Source: an uncultured Eubacteriales bacterium (GTDB lineage Bacteria > Bacillota > Clostridia > Lachnospirales > Lachnospiraceae). Taken from it: a stretch of 64,000 nt of DNA. Location of the stretch: positions 23,218 to 87,217 of the forward strand of contig URND01000001.1 in NCBI GenBank assembly GCA_900549105.1, given 5' to 3'. Shown piece by piece: positions 9,632-17,751 of the stretch. The notes beneath the pieces are model-generated. The model saw only the letters and a list, made by a program, of their open reading frames with translations. It did no database searches and was not told where the DNA came from. Position 1 is the stretch's first letter. Every line of letters begins with the position of its first letter. Made by a program: the position numbers and the translations under genes.

Positions 9632-10723
9632 ATGAAGACTAAAATTGGAATTGACGTATCTTATGCCCAGGGAAAAATCAACTGGGAAGAAGTGAAAAAA
9701 CATATCGATTTTGCTGTTATCCGCTGTGGCTACGGGGATAATATCGAAGCCCAGGATGATTCTTTCTGGAAATATAACGCCGATGAATGTACCCGTCTCG
9801 GAATTCCCTTTGGCGTATACATATACTCTTATGCCGCAAATGATAATCAAAGCCGCAGCGAAGCAGAACATGTTCTCCGCCTCATCCGCGGATATAAACT
9901 ATCTTATCCGGTATATCTTGATTTGGAGGAAGAATCTCAGGCGACTCGAAATCACGCGGTGCGCGGCGCTCTTATTTTCGGTGAAATTCTTGAAGCGGCC
10001 GGATACAGCGTCGGCATCTATGCCAATTTGAACTGGTTTCGGAATATTATCGGAAACCGTCTCGAGCGCTTTACCAAATGGATTGCCCAGTACAATTCAT
10101 CCTGCACCTATGAAGGAAAATATGATATGTGGCAGTATTCTTCCACAGGGTATATTGCCGGTATTCAGGGCGGTGTCGATATGAATTATGATTATTCTGT
10201 ACCTGTAAACGCTGCCGTACCAGGCAGGCCGGAATTCCCGGGCGCATCGGCCAAACCGTTTCCGGCAGAAACCGCTGCCGCCGCCCCTCCGGATATTTTT
10301 TATGCCGTCAAAACCCGAAATCACGGCATCCTTCCCGATGTAAAAAACCGCAGCGACTATGCCGGCTGGCAGGACAGTGAAATTGTTGCCGTAAAAATCG
10401 GCGTCACCTCCGGCTCTGTCCGCTATCGAGTCCATTTGATCGGCGGAGGGTGGCTTGATTATGTTACAGGCTGTAACTGGCAGGACTACCACAATGGCTA
10501 TGCCGGAGATAATCAGACAGCCATCGATGCCATTGAAATTTATTATGAAACGGATATTTCCAAAACAAAGGGCAAATATTATAAGGCCGTCTATCAGGTC
10601 AAAGGCAAAAACAAGCCAAACTATTATCCAAATCAATATGATAACGAAACCGGTCCCGGCATGGACGGCTATGCGGGCTGTTTCGGCATACCATTCACCC
10701 GGTTATTCATCCATTTAGAATAG
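9632..10723 (+). CDS. Phage endolysin, GH25 lysozyme
   Basis: 363 residues from the ATG at 9632, which has ggagg 8 bases upstream; the in-frame ATG at 9617 lacks a ribosome site. Residues 5 to about 190 are a GH25 muramidase: IGIDVSYAQG at the start and the catalytic DLEEE at about 97-101. GH25 enzymes cut the N-acetylmuramic acid to N-acetylglucosamine bond. After an Ala/Pro-rich linker (about 190-225) comes an aromatic C-terminal region (about 225-363) with GGGWLDYVTG and AIDAIEIYY. It loosely recalls ChW-type wall-binding repeats and probably targets the wall, but I cannot name it with certainty. Last gene of the lysis module, followed by a terminator. Confidence 0.88.
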   Translation: MKTKIGIDVSYAQGKINWEEVKKHIDFAVIRCGYGDNIEAQDDSFWKYNADECTRLGIPFGVYIYSYAANDNQSRSEAEHVLRLIRGYKLSYPVYLDLEEESQATRNHAVRGALIFGEILEAAGYSVGIYANLNWFRNIIGNRLERFTKWIAQYNSSCTYEGKYDMWQYSSTGYIAGIQGGVDMNYDYSVPVNAAVPGRPEFPGASAKPFPAETAAAAPPDIFYAVKTRNHGILPDVKNRSDYAGWQDSEIVAVKIGVTSGSVRYRVHLIGGGWLDYVTGCNWQDYHNGYAGDNQTAIDAIEIYYETDISKTKGKYYKAVYQVKGKNKPNYYPNQYDNETGPGMDGYAGCFGIPFTRLFIHLE

Positions 10724-10725
10724 AT

Positions 10726-10755
10726 AGGGTGTCCAAAAGGACACCCTGCTTTTTT
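10726..10755 (+). terminator. Rho-independent terminator after the endolysin gene
   Basis: Perfect 9-bp stem agggtgtcc/ggacaccct with an aaaa loop, then TGC and a run of six T, starting 3 bases after the endolysin stop. It marks the right end of the prophage late transcript. Confidence 0.9.
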
Positions 10756-10772
10756 GATTCACCGCAGCTTTT

Positions 10773-11048
10773 CTATTCTTCACCGCGGATTTTATAAATA
10801 TGCTTTTTACCCTCCAATGTCTTTTCAAAAGGTTCGCCTTCGGATGCAGAAATCAGCATATCATCCACAACAATATCTCCGTCGCCTTCCACATCATCAT
10901 AATCCACATCCAGTCCGAAAAGCAAATCAGATAACCGATTTAATCCCTCATCATACCCTTCATCTTCCATCGAACCCAGTGTAATAGAAATGTGATCCAC
11001 CATTTCTTTTCCCTTTTTGTTATACGTCTGCACACTAACCTGATACAT
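10773..11048 (-). CDS. Small acidic hypothetical protein
   Basis: 91 residues from the ATG at 11048, preceded by aaaggggg; the longer frame upstream lacks a ribosome site. Very rich in Asp and Glu (for example DVDYDDVEGDGD), no cysteine, no membrane segment, no recognised motif. It faces the prophage terminator and is divergent from the dehydratase operon. Probably the first chromosomal gene beyond the prophage, but it could also be a phage moron. Function unknown. Confidence 0.6.
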   Translation of the reverse strand: MYQVSVQTYNKKGKEMVDHISITLGSMEDEGYDEGLNRLSDLLFGLDVDYDDVEGDGDIVVDDMLISASEGEPFEKTLEGKKHIYKIRGEE

Positions 11049-11130
11049 AAATACAACCCCCTTTGAGACATAGTATATCAAAAAAACTGTCAATTGTAAA
11101 ATTTTCAGAACAATTTTATATTTTTACGAT

Positions 11131-11159
11131 TTGACTTTATCCTTCGATGGTTCTATAAT
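11131..11159 (+). promoter_or_regulatory. Sigma-A-type promoter of the dehydratase operon
   Basis: TTGACT at 11131-11136, a 17-base spacer and TATAAT at 11154-11159, 34 bases before the start codon of the dehydratase-family gene. Close to consensus. Confidence 0.8.
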
Positions 11160-11193
11160 TTCTAATGACTTATAAATCATCCGGAGGATTTTT

Positions 11194-12462
11194 ATGAATA
11201 TCGCAGATAAATATATTCAATATGTAAAAACTAAAACTGAGGCTGAGCCCGAGAAAAGTTGGGACAAGATTCTTCTTGGCTTTAAGGCAAACTGTCTTCG
11301 CACCCATTTTCTGCCAAAAAAGAATATCTCAAAGGGTTATCAAAAACTGGAAGACATGATGATGAACATGGTCGCCGACTCCCTCAGCCATAAAAGAAGT
11401 TATATATGGGGAAATATTTTTGCCCCCTGTGAGCTGATTCACAGCTTCGGCCTGAATGCCCTGTCCATCGAATGTCTGGCCTGCTATGTAACCGGTTACC
11501 GGCTGGAAGATTTTTTTATAGATTTTGCCCAGAGTCTCGGCATTGCCCCGACGCTCTGCTCTTACCATAAAACGTTTATCGGAGCTGTTGAGAGCGGCGC
11601 TGTGCCGCCGGCCTCCTACGCTGTCACCACATCTTTATCCTGTGACGGAAATCTGAATACATTTCGTTACCTGCAAAAGAAGAACCACGTCCCTTTTACT
11701 CTGCTGGATGTACCTTATACGGATGACGACGCCTCTGTGGATTATCTGGCCTCTCAGCTTGAAACAATGGTTCATGATATGGAGGAACGGCTCGGCCGCA
11801 AATTTCAGCCTGAAAAACTGAAAGAGTCCCTTCGCATTGAAAACGAAACCCGCAGCGAGCTGCTGCGCTTTTACGAACTGGCCCAGCGCCATTATTATCC
11901 GGGGGAAATTATTCACCAGTTATATATGATGATGGGAACACACCTCTTAATGGGAACGCAGAAGTTTCTTGATTTAATCCGTTTTATGAACGAAGAAATT
12001 CAGACCTTTCCTGAGTTCACCGGAAAACGAATCCTCTGGATTCATTTGATTCCATATTATCAGGAAAGCTTAAAATATTATTTTAACAGCAGCGAAAAAT
12101 ACCAGCTCCTGGCCGGCGATATTGTGTTTGACTTTACCGATGCCCTGGACCCGGAAGACCCTTTCCGCTCTCTGGCCCGGAAATTGATTAAAAATGTTTA
12201 TAATGGCTCTTACAGTCACAAAGCTCAGGCCATCGGCCATTTGACGGACACCTTTCATCCCGATGCGGTCATTCATTTCTGCCACTGGGGATGCAAACAG
12301 GCCTCCGGCGGAAGTCTCCTTTTAAAGGAAGCCATGAAAGAACGCAATATTCCTATGCTGATTCTGGACGGCGATGGGATTGACCACAGAAACAGTCATG
12401 ACGGTCAGATTAAAACCCGGCTGGAAGCATTTCTGGAAATGATTGAGGAGGAAAAGAAATGA
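11194..12462 (+). CDS. 2-hydroxyacyl-CoA dehydratase family (HgdB/BcrC/double-cubane type) iron-sulfur protein
   Basis: 422 residues, ATG after ccggagga. Family features: APCEL near residue 75 with a cysteine that binds an Fe-S cluster, ECLACY shortly after, and HWGCKQASGG near 370. Members either dehydrate 2-hydroxyacyl-CoA esters or, in the double-cubane cluster protein subgroup, reduce small substrates with ATP-driven electrons from an activase. The 422-residue size fits either. No CoA-transferase, acyl-CoA ligase or electron-transfer flavoprotein lies next to it, so the substrate is unknown and the double-cubane alternative deserves weight. The last 4 bases overlap the next gene (ATGA), so the two proteins are made together. 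Confidence 0.85.
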   Translation: MNIADKYIQYVKTKTEAEPEKSWDKILLGFKANCLRTHFLPKKNISKGYQKLEDMMMNMVADSLSHKRSYIWGNIFAPCELIHSFGLNALSIECLACYVTGYRLEDFFIDFAQSLGIAPTLCSYHKTFIGAVESGAVPPASYAVTTSLSCDGNLNTFRYLQKKNHVPFTLLDVPYTDDDASVDYLASQLETMVHDMEERLGRKFQPEKLKESLRIENETRSELLRFYELAQRHYYPGEIIHQLYMMMGTHLLMGTQKFLDLIRFMNEEIQTFPEFTGKRILWIHLIPYYQESLKYYFNSSEKYQLLAGDIVFDFTDALDPEDPFRSLARKLIKNVYNGSYSHKAQAIGHLTDTFHPDAVIHFCHWGCKQASGGSLLLKEAMKERNIPMLILDGDGIDHRNSHDGQIKTRLEAFLEMIEEEKK

Positions 12463-14144
12463 TTGGATATATCTGTAAGTATACGCCCATTGAAATCTTT
12501 GAATCCATGGGCCTGGAGATGAAGCGTATTGAGCCGGAGGTGGCAAGCTTTAATCAGGCGGACACCCTCATGCATCCGAATATATGCAGCTTCGCCAAAG
12601 GCGTGCTGGAGGACGTGCTTGCCAACCACTATGAAGGCATTATTCTTACAACCTGCTGCGACAGCATCCGGCGTCTTTACGATGTTTTAGTTGAAAAACT
12701 GCCGGATACTTTTATCTATATTCTTGACATTCCGAGAATCACCAAAGACGGCGGTATAAAGCTTTACGAGCTTCGGATTCGTGAAATGCTTACCGCCTAT
12801 GAGAAATTTTCAGGAAAAAAATTTGATGAAAAAAAGCTCGAGGCCATTTTGCAAAGAGAATCGGAAAATCAGAGGTCCATCCATCCTGCCAAAGGCACGC
12901 GCATCGGAATTCTCGGCGCCAGGGCCAATAAAAGCATTCACAAAATTTTAGAAGAACACGGCGCAGAGGTCGCCTTTGATATTACCTGCACGGGGCTTGA
13001 CCGAAAACTTCTCTATGAAAAGGACAACGTATTCACCGGCTATGTCCGGGGCCTTTTGAGCCAGTTTCCATGTATGCGAATGGAAACCGCAGCCAATCGG
13101 GATTTACTTATTCAAAAATATGCCGACAGCGCTGACGGGATTATTTATCACACTGTCCAGTTTTGCGACAGCTATTCCTATGAATATGCATGGCTGAAGG
13201 AAATTATTCAAAAGCCGCTGCTTTTGCTGGAAACAGACAATACAACCCAAAGCTACGGCCAGATTTTAACGCGAATGGAAGCCTTTCTGGAATCGGTGCA
13301 GAAATCCGGCAATGACAGAAAGAAACTGGCAAAACAAAAAATAAGAACATCTGAAGGAGAAAAAACAATGTATGTTATGGGTATAGACAGTGGTTCCACT
13401 TCCACCAATGCGGTTATTATGGATGATGCAAGAAATATCAAGGCCTTTTCTGTTATCCGCACCGGCGCCAAATCCGGTGAAAGCGCCGAACGGATTCTGG
13501 CCGATGTCCTTGAAAAAGCCCGTTTAAAAAAAGAAGACATTTCCTGGATTGTATCCACCGGGTACGGCCGGGTCAGCATCCCTTTCGCCGATGAAAATGT
13601 AACGGAAATCAGTTGTCATGGACGGGGCGCCCACTACTTCAATCCAAAAATCCGCACTATTCTCGATATCGGCGGGCAGGACAGCAAAGCCATCAAGCTG
13701 GATGCCAACGGCGAAGTCACTGACTTTGTCATGAATGATAAATGTGCCGCCGGAACAGGCCGTTTTCTGGAAGCCATCGCCCGCACACTGGAAATCGGCA
13801 TTGATGAACTTGGGCCTTCGGCTCTAAAATCTACAGAAGATATAGAAATCACCAGCATGTGTACCGTTTTCGCCGAATCCGAGGTCATTTCCCTGATTGC
13901 CAACAATAAGGAGGAGGCCGATATTGCCAACGGTATATGCAAAGCCATCGCCAACAAATCCTACTCCCTTTTAAAACGGGTGGGCCTGGAAGCAGATTAT
14001 ATGATGACCGGGGGCGTAGCTAAAAATCCGGGAGTGGTTCGGGCTGTGGAGGAAAAAATACAGGCAAAACTTTATATCTGCCCGGAACCGGAAATTGTCG
14101 GCGCTGTCGGCGCTGCCCTTTACGCACTGGATACATTAAAATAA
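12459..14144 (+). CDS. Fusion: 2-hydroxyacyl-CoA dehydratase-like half plus ATP-dependent activase
   Basis: 561 residues in one open frame. Residues 1 to about 300 are a shortened dehydratase-family domain (TTCCDSIRR with a Cys pair near 65). Residues 304-561 are a complete BadF/BcrA/HgdC-type activase: phosphate-binding GIDSGSTSTN, ILDIGGQDSKA, the cluster-ligand cysteines in KCAAGTGRF and SMCTVF, and MTGGVAKNPG. Activases bind ATP at a dimer-bridging 4Fe-4S cluster and fire electrons into the partner enzyme. In most anaerobes these are separate genes. Here the linker between the two parts contains a good ribosome site and ATG (see separate entry), so a free activase may also be made. Translationally coupled to the upstream gene. 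Confidence 0.85.
   Translation: MIGYICKYTPIEIFESMGLEMKRIEPEVASFNQADTLMHPNICSFAKGVLEDVLANHYEGIILTTCCDSIRRLYDVLVEKLPDTFIYILDIPRITKDGGIKLYELRIREMLTAYEKFSGKKFDEKKLEAILQRESENQRSIHPAKGTRIGILGARANKSIHKILEEHGAEVAFDITCTGLDRKLLYEKDNVFTGYVRGLLSQFPCMRMETAANRDLLIQKYADSADGIIYHTVQFCDSYSYEYAWLKEIIQKPLLLLETDNTTQSYGQILTRMEAFLESVQKSGNDRKKLAKQKIRTSEGEKTMYVMGIDSGSTSTNAVIMDDARNIKAFSVIRTGAKSGESAERILADVLEKARLKKEDISWIVSTGYGRVSIPFADENVTEISCHGRGAHYFNPKIRTILDIGGQDSKAIKLDANGEVTDFVMNDKCAAGTGRFLEAIARTLEIGIDELGPSALKSTEDIEITSMCTVFAESEVISLIANNKEEADIANGICKAIANKSYSLLKRVGLEADYMMTGGVAKNPGVVRAVEEKIQAKLYICPEPEIVGAVGAALYALDTLK
13353..13370 (+). promoter_or_regulatory. Internal ribosome site and start codon for a free activase
   Basis: gaaggag at 13353-13359 lies 8 bases before an in-frame ATG (13368-13370) that begins MYVMGIDSGS, exactly where stand-alone activases start. 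It predicts a second 258-residue product from the same frame. Seen in sequence; use in the cell is inferred. Confidence 0.65.
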
Positions 14145-14169
14145 AAATTATGAAACAGGGGGATTTTCA

Positions 14170-14416
14170 ATGAAAACAAATTTTTGTGTCGTCAGCGACG
14201 GTTCCTGCGATTTGCCGGAACAGACATTTCAAGTCTCTAATCACCCTGCAGGACGGAGAAATCCATTCCTCCGGCATAAAGCGGGGACGCCGCAAATCCT
14301 TAAACGGCATTATCGATTTGCTGATTCATTACTGCAAAGATTATCACTGTACACCGGCCAACTGTAACATCATTATCGGATACGGCGTCATTCAGAGGAG
14401 CGACCGGTTGTCTTAA
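14170..14416 (+). pseudogene. Remnant of a DegV family (fatty-acid-binding) gene
   Basis: The first 18 or so codons (CVVSDGSCDLPE) match the N-terminus of DegV proteins, with a ribosome site aacagggg upstream. At about 14225 the similarity jumps frame to a C-terminal DegV piece containing LQDGEIHSSGIKRGRRKS and YHCTPANCNI. Intact DegV proteins are about 280-300 residues. Here most of the centre and the last part are missing, and the two remaining parts are out of frame, so this is a deletion remnant. It lies just 3' of the dehydratase-activase gene, and next to the A+T-rich cassette, whose insertion may have caused the damage. Confidence 0.8.
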
Positions 14417-14425
14417 CAGGCATGA

Positions 14426-14488
14426 AAAAAAAAAGCAGAGGCAGTATCTTGAAATTCAATAACTTTCTAAAATACAGGCCTCTGCCAG
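14426..14488 (-). terminator. Terminator of the RloB/AAA/membrane cassette
   Basis: On the minus strand, ggcagaggc pairs with gcctctgc across a long A/T-rich loop of about 35 bases, followed by a run of nine T. It sits about 40 bases after the rloB stop. The long loop is unusual, but the T-tract is strong. Confidence 0.65.
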
Positions 14489-14529
14489 AATTCTTATTTA
14501 AATGAAATACAGGCAACATTCTGCAGTTT

Positions 14530-15216
14530 CTAATGAATATACGATTCCAACTCTTCTACCAATTCATATACTTTCGTTGCCGGCACCATTTTTGAGGGCG
14601 ACTTTTCCCCTTTTTTCAAAAATCCATTATATAATTTTTTTGCCCTTCTCTTTGCATCTTTTAAAGACCCCTTTTCCATGATTACGTCAAATAAATCTTC
14701 TCTGGCCTTCGAATAGTGAAAAAAAGTATTTAATTTTTCAATATATTGTTGTCTCCCGTTATCCGAAACATACTCCTGAAAATGCAGCAACAGCCATAAC
14801 TCAAAACTTTCATTTGACCATGCAACACGTATATTACTATCTTTTCTGCCTTCCGCAGAAAACTGTGTATTATCAAAATTATCAAATGGAAAATCATCTT
14901 TATCATAAACAAGCCATATTTTTTCAAAATGGCTCCATTCTCCATTTTCAACCTTTTTATCAACTAATTTTAATAAGCCTTTTGTATTTCTTCCTGTTCC
15001 CCATATAATAATATGATTATCCTTTGCTAACCCTTTATATTGAGCATTTATTTTACGAACAAAACCTTCCAAATACAAAGGCTCTGTCTTAATCCCTTCA
15101 CTAACAATTAAAGTATATGGCGGTAATTGATATTTTGTCGCCATTTTACTTTCATGTTGTTTCATCTTTGCCTGTATTTTTTTCTGTTCACTATGTTTTT
15201 TAGGCTTTAAAGACAT
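14530..15216 (-). CDS. rloB: RloB-like protein (TOPRIM-related), probable anti-phage effector
   Basis: 228 residues from the ATG at 15216, with gggagga 6 bases upstream. RloB hallmarks: IVSEGIKTEP with acidic E40 and E45, WLVYDKDDF with D105, D107 and D108, and the signature SNESFELWLLLHF at about 129-142. The acidic residues line up with the metal-binding Glu and DxD of TOPRIM nuclease/primase folds. The N-terminal 30 residues are very basic (KPKKHSEQKK). RloB is found paired with COG1106 ATPases in the RloAB/AbiL-type defence pairs, where it is the likely effector. The start lies 10 bases inside the end of the ATPase gene, so the two are translationally coupled. Codons are A/T-rich compared with the neighbours. 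Confidence 0.82.
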   Translation of the reverse strand: MSLKPKKHSEQKKIQAKMKQHESKMATKYQLPPYTLIVSEGIKTEPLYLEGFVRKINAQYKGLAKDNHIIIWGTGRNTKGLLKLVDKKVENGEWSHFEKIWLVYDKDDFPFDNFDNTQFSAEGRKDSNIRVAWSNESFELWLLLHFQEYVSDNGRQQYIEKLNTFFHYSKAREDLFDVIMEKGSLKDAKRRAKKLYNGFLKKGEKSPSKMVPATKVYELVEELESYIH

Positions 15217-16475
15217 CCAATTTCCTCCCAACTTAAAATACGCCGCATATATGGGTCAGCTCCATATCTCCCTTCCAAATATTGTTTATTATAATTCTCA
15301 TCATTTCTCGGTTTATCTCCATTCTCTTTTCTAAAATCGACTAACGAATATAATACCGATTCATTATAGCCATTAATGGCAGAAAACCAAATTTCATCCC
15401 GCCTTAACACTTTATTACTCATTGTTATCAAATCATGAGAGGTAAATAATAATTGTGCACCGTTTTTATTTATCCCCCTATTTGTAAATAACTCGATAAT
15501 TCTCTGCAGCAAAACCGGATGTAATTTTGCATCAAGTTCATCAATTATTAAAAGCCTTCCCTTATCGATTGCATTTAAAATAACTGGTAAAATACTGAAT
15601 ATTTTCCGTGTACCGCTGGATTCTTCTCCAAATTTTAAATCCTTTGTACTTCCATCTTCAAACTTATGCCTTGTATAAACCTCTTTTACCTTTCCTTCGC
15701 TATCGTATTCAACGATTAAATCACATATATCAATTCCCATACTCATTAAAATGCCAAGTACACGCTTCTTATCCTCCTCAATAGCTTTTACCCAAATTTT
15801 TCTGTCCTGGCTCGGCATGTCGAAATTCACAATCTGCACTGACATAAAAAATCGAATCACATTATCAATAACATTAATATTTTTAAACATGGATATGAAT
15901 GAAATTAACGGTAATCCCTCATTCATGTTCTCGATATCTATATTTTCAAGCTCTTCAGATAAATAAATTTCCTTTGTATCCCTTTCAAAAATAGATTTTA
16001 CTTCTTTAGACTCTAAATTCTCTATAAACAAATTTTCCTGTTGAATAACATCTTGAAAAACTGAAAGTTCATAACGATACTTCATCTTATCTTCTTTAAA
16101 TAAAACAGAAAACTCTACAGGTAAATTGCATGATTCTTCATCCCATTTATAATAATTTACCTCTATCTTATCCGTCATACACCCCGCTTTTAATTCGTCA
16201 ATAGATGCCTGGGATAATTTCTCATTTTTACTCTTCATAAACGCCATTTGTATCAATGGATTAATAACAATATTTCTCAATGTCAAAAATGCCAAAAGCA
16301 CACCACTTTTACCCCCGCCATTTGGCCCATAAATAGCACATACCGGAAGGAGAGATGTCTTTTCATCTCCATATATCAGAGATTCTTTAAATTCTGATAT
16401 TGGCTTTGCTGTAAAATCGATATTCGTCTCCGATTTATAGGACCTGAAATTTTTAAAACCAAATTCATATATCAT
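15207..16475 (-). CDS. rloA: AAA/ABC-like ATPase, RloA/AbiLi type, partner of RloB
   Basis: 422 residues from the ATG at 16475 (aaggagag upstream). The longer frame adds a spurious leader. FGFKNFRSYK at the start, Walker A GPNGGGKS (about 50-57), signature-like EESSGTRK (about 285-291), Walker B LLIIDELDAKLHP (D312, E313) and switch His in TSHD (about 347) mark the SMC/OLD-like COG1106 ATPases. These act as sensors in RloAB, AbiL and PARIS-like immunity, controlling a TOPRIM-type partner. The coupling to rloB and the strand-isolated A+T-rich context support a mobile defence cassette. Trigger and mode of action are not visible from sequence. Confidence 0.85.
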   Translation of the reverse strand: MIYEFGFKNFRSYKSETNIDFTAKPISEFKESLIYGDEKTSLLPVCAIYGPNGGGKSGVLLAFLTLRNIVINPLIQMAFMKSKNEKLSQASIDELKAGCMTDKIEVNYYKWDEESCNLPVEFSVLFKEDKMKYRYELSVFQDVIQQENLFIENLESKEVKSIFERDTKEIYLSEELENIDIENMNEGLPLISFISMFKNINVIDNVIRFFMSVQIVNFDMPSQDRKIWVKAIEEDKKRVLGILMSMGIDICDLIVEYDSEGKVKEVYTRHKFEDGSTKDLKFGEESSGTRKIFSILPVILNAIDKGRLLIIDELDAKLHPVLLQRIIELFTNRGINKNGAQLLFTSHDLITMSNKVLRRDEIWFSAINGYNESVLYSLVDFRKENGDKPRNDENYNKQYLEGRYGADPYMRRILSWEEIGCL

Positions 16476-16553
16476 TTTATTCTCTCCTTTTCCATCTTCG
16501 AGATTTTTTCTCATATATATATATATATTGTATACCATATTTTTTCAATCGAT

Positions 16554-17645
16554 TCAATATTCGCGAGAAAAAATCTCGCAATAATCTTCTAATTCAAACT
16601 CATCATTAAATTCGGCTTTAATAATTTCATAGCATCGCCTGTATTCTGCCGAAATCAAATATTCCTCAAATTCTTTTTCACTATTTATCATTTGATTTTC
16701 ACATCCGGTCTTCTTTTTTTCTGCCGGGATATTTTCTCTATTCAAAATAAATCCAATAGGCATTCCATTTAATTTTGCCTTTATAATTTTACAATCAGTT
16801 GAAAGCATTTCAGGCAGTAATTCCAGCTTGATTACCTCCATATTCAGCTTCCTTTTGTGTTTTCGATATAAAGCCTCGCACAATCGTCGTTTTGTTTCGC
16901 AGGCCACTAACCGTATTTTCATCTCTGAATCAAGTGATTTATGTATTGCCTTTTCTATACACAAATTAAGTTTCTCCATTTCATAATTATCAATTTGATA
17001 CATATAGGAACCACCATATCCCTTCTCTATACAAGGTAAATAGAAAAAAAGAGCAATTAAAACACAAACTATGAATATTTCACACATCCTTTCCACAATG
17101 TCTATATCCCCGTTTAAAAGCCCTTTATCTCCTACTATCTCCCAAAGAAAATTGCAGGCTATGGCTAATATTATGCTTTTTAATATAACCATACTATTCA
17201 TATTAAACTCAACATTTTTCTCTAGGAAGCTCTTTCTTTCAAACAGTTTATCTAATCTCTGTTCCTGCACATATCTCCGCATTTCAACACTACCATATAC
17301 TTTATCTATTTTCTTAACGCAAAGAATATATTGAATATGATTCTCGTTACCACCTCTTTTACATTCATCAATTTCTCTGAAAAATGTCTTCCTGAAATAA
17401 TCGCCTGAATTCTTACGCATATCTTTTATAAAAGATATAACCATAGATACACTAAATATAAAAAGAATAGCTATTGCCAGAATGCTCAAAATACGTATGC
17501 TATGTAAACCCCATTTTATAAAGCTTTCCGCACTCACATCATTTTTTAGTCCCATTATAGCTACACCCAATACAATCGTTAATAAAAATATTATTCCTTC
17601 AATCACAAAAAAATAAAAACCAATAGATCCTCTCTTTCTTTTCAT
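16554..17645 (-). CDS. Unrecognised four-helix membrane protein, first gene of the RloAB cassette
   Basis: 363 residues from the ATG at 17645 (aaggaagg upstream). I do not recognise the family. Two hydrophobic segments near the N-terminus (about 12-32 and 47-70), a charged soluble region (about 80-150), two more hydrophobic segments (about 155-180 and 190-212), then a 150-residue soluble tail rich in Glu, Lys and Cys. It lies on the same strand 78 bases upstream of the ATPase and shares the A+T-rich composition, so it is probably part of the same module. A membrane component could sense infection or execute the response, but the link is only positional. No known defence transmembrane effector motif was seen. 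Confidence 0.65.
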   Translation of the reverse strand: MKRKRGSIGFYFFVIEGIIFLLTIVLGVAIMGLKNDVSAESFIKWGLHSIRILSILAIAILFIFSVSMVISFIKDMRKNSGDYFRKTFFREIDECKRGGNENHIQYILCVKKIDKVYGSVEMRRYVQEQRLDKLFERKSFLEKNVEFNMNSMVILKSIILAIACNFLWEIVGDKGLLNGDIDIVERMCEIFIVCVLIALFFYLPCIEKGYGGSYMYQIDNYEMEKLNLCIEKAIHKSLDSEMKIRLVACETKRRLCEALYRKHKRKLNMEVIKLELLPEMLSTDCKIIKAKLNGMPIGFILNRENIPAEKKKTGCENQMINSEKEFEEYLISAEYRRCYEIIKAEFNDEFELEDYCEIFSREY

Positions 17646-17751
17646 TTTCAAACCTTCCTTTCTTTTTTCAAAATATAATATTATAAAAGCATCCATTATA
17701 TAGTATAATAAAGCGCATACGCCAAAATAAATATATTGGAGGAAACTAAAA

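Noticed and set aside
10773..11193. Phage attachment site at the prophage border
   Set aside because: No tRNA and no direct repeat that could be matched without the left border.
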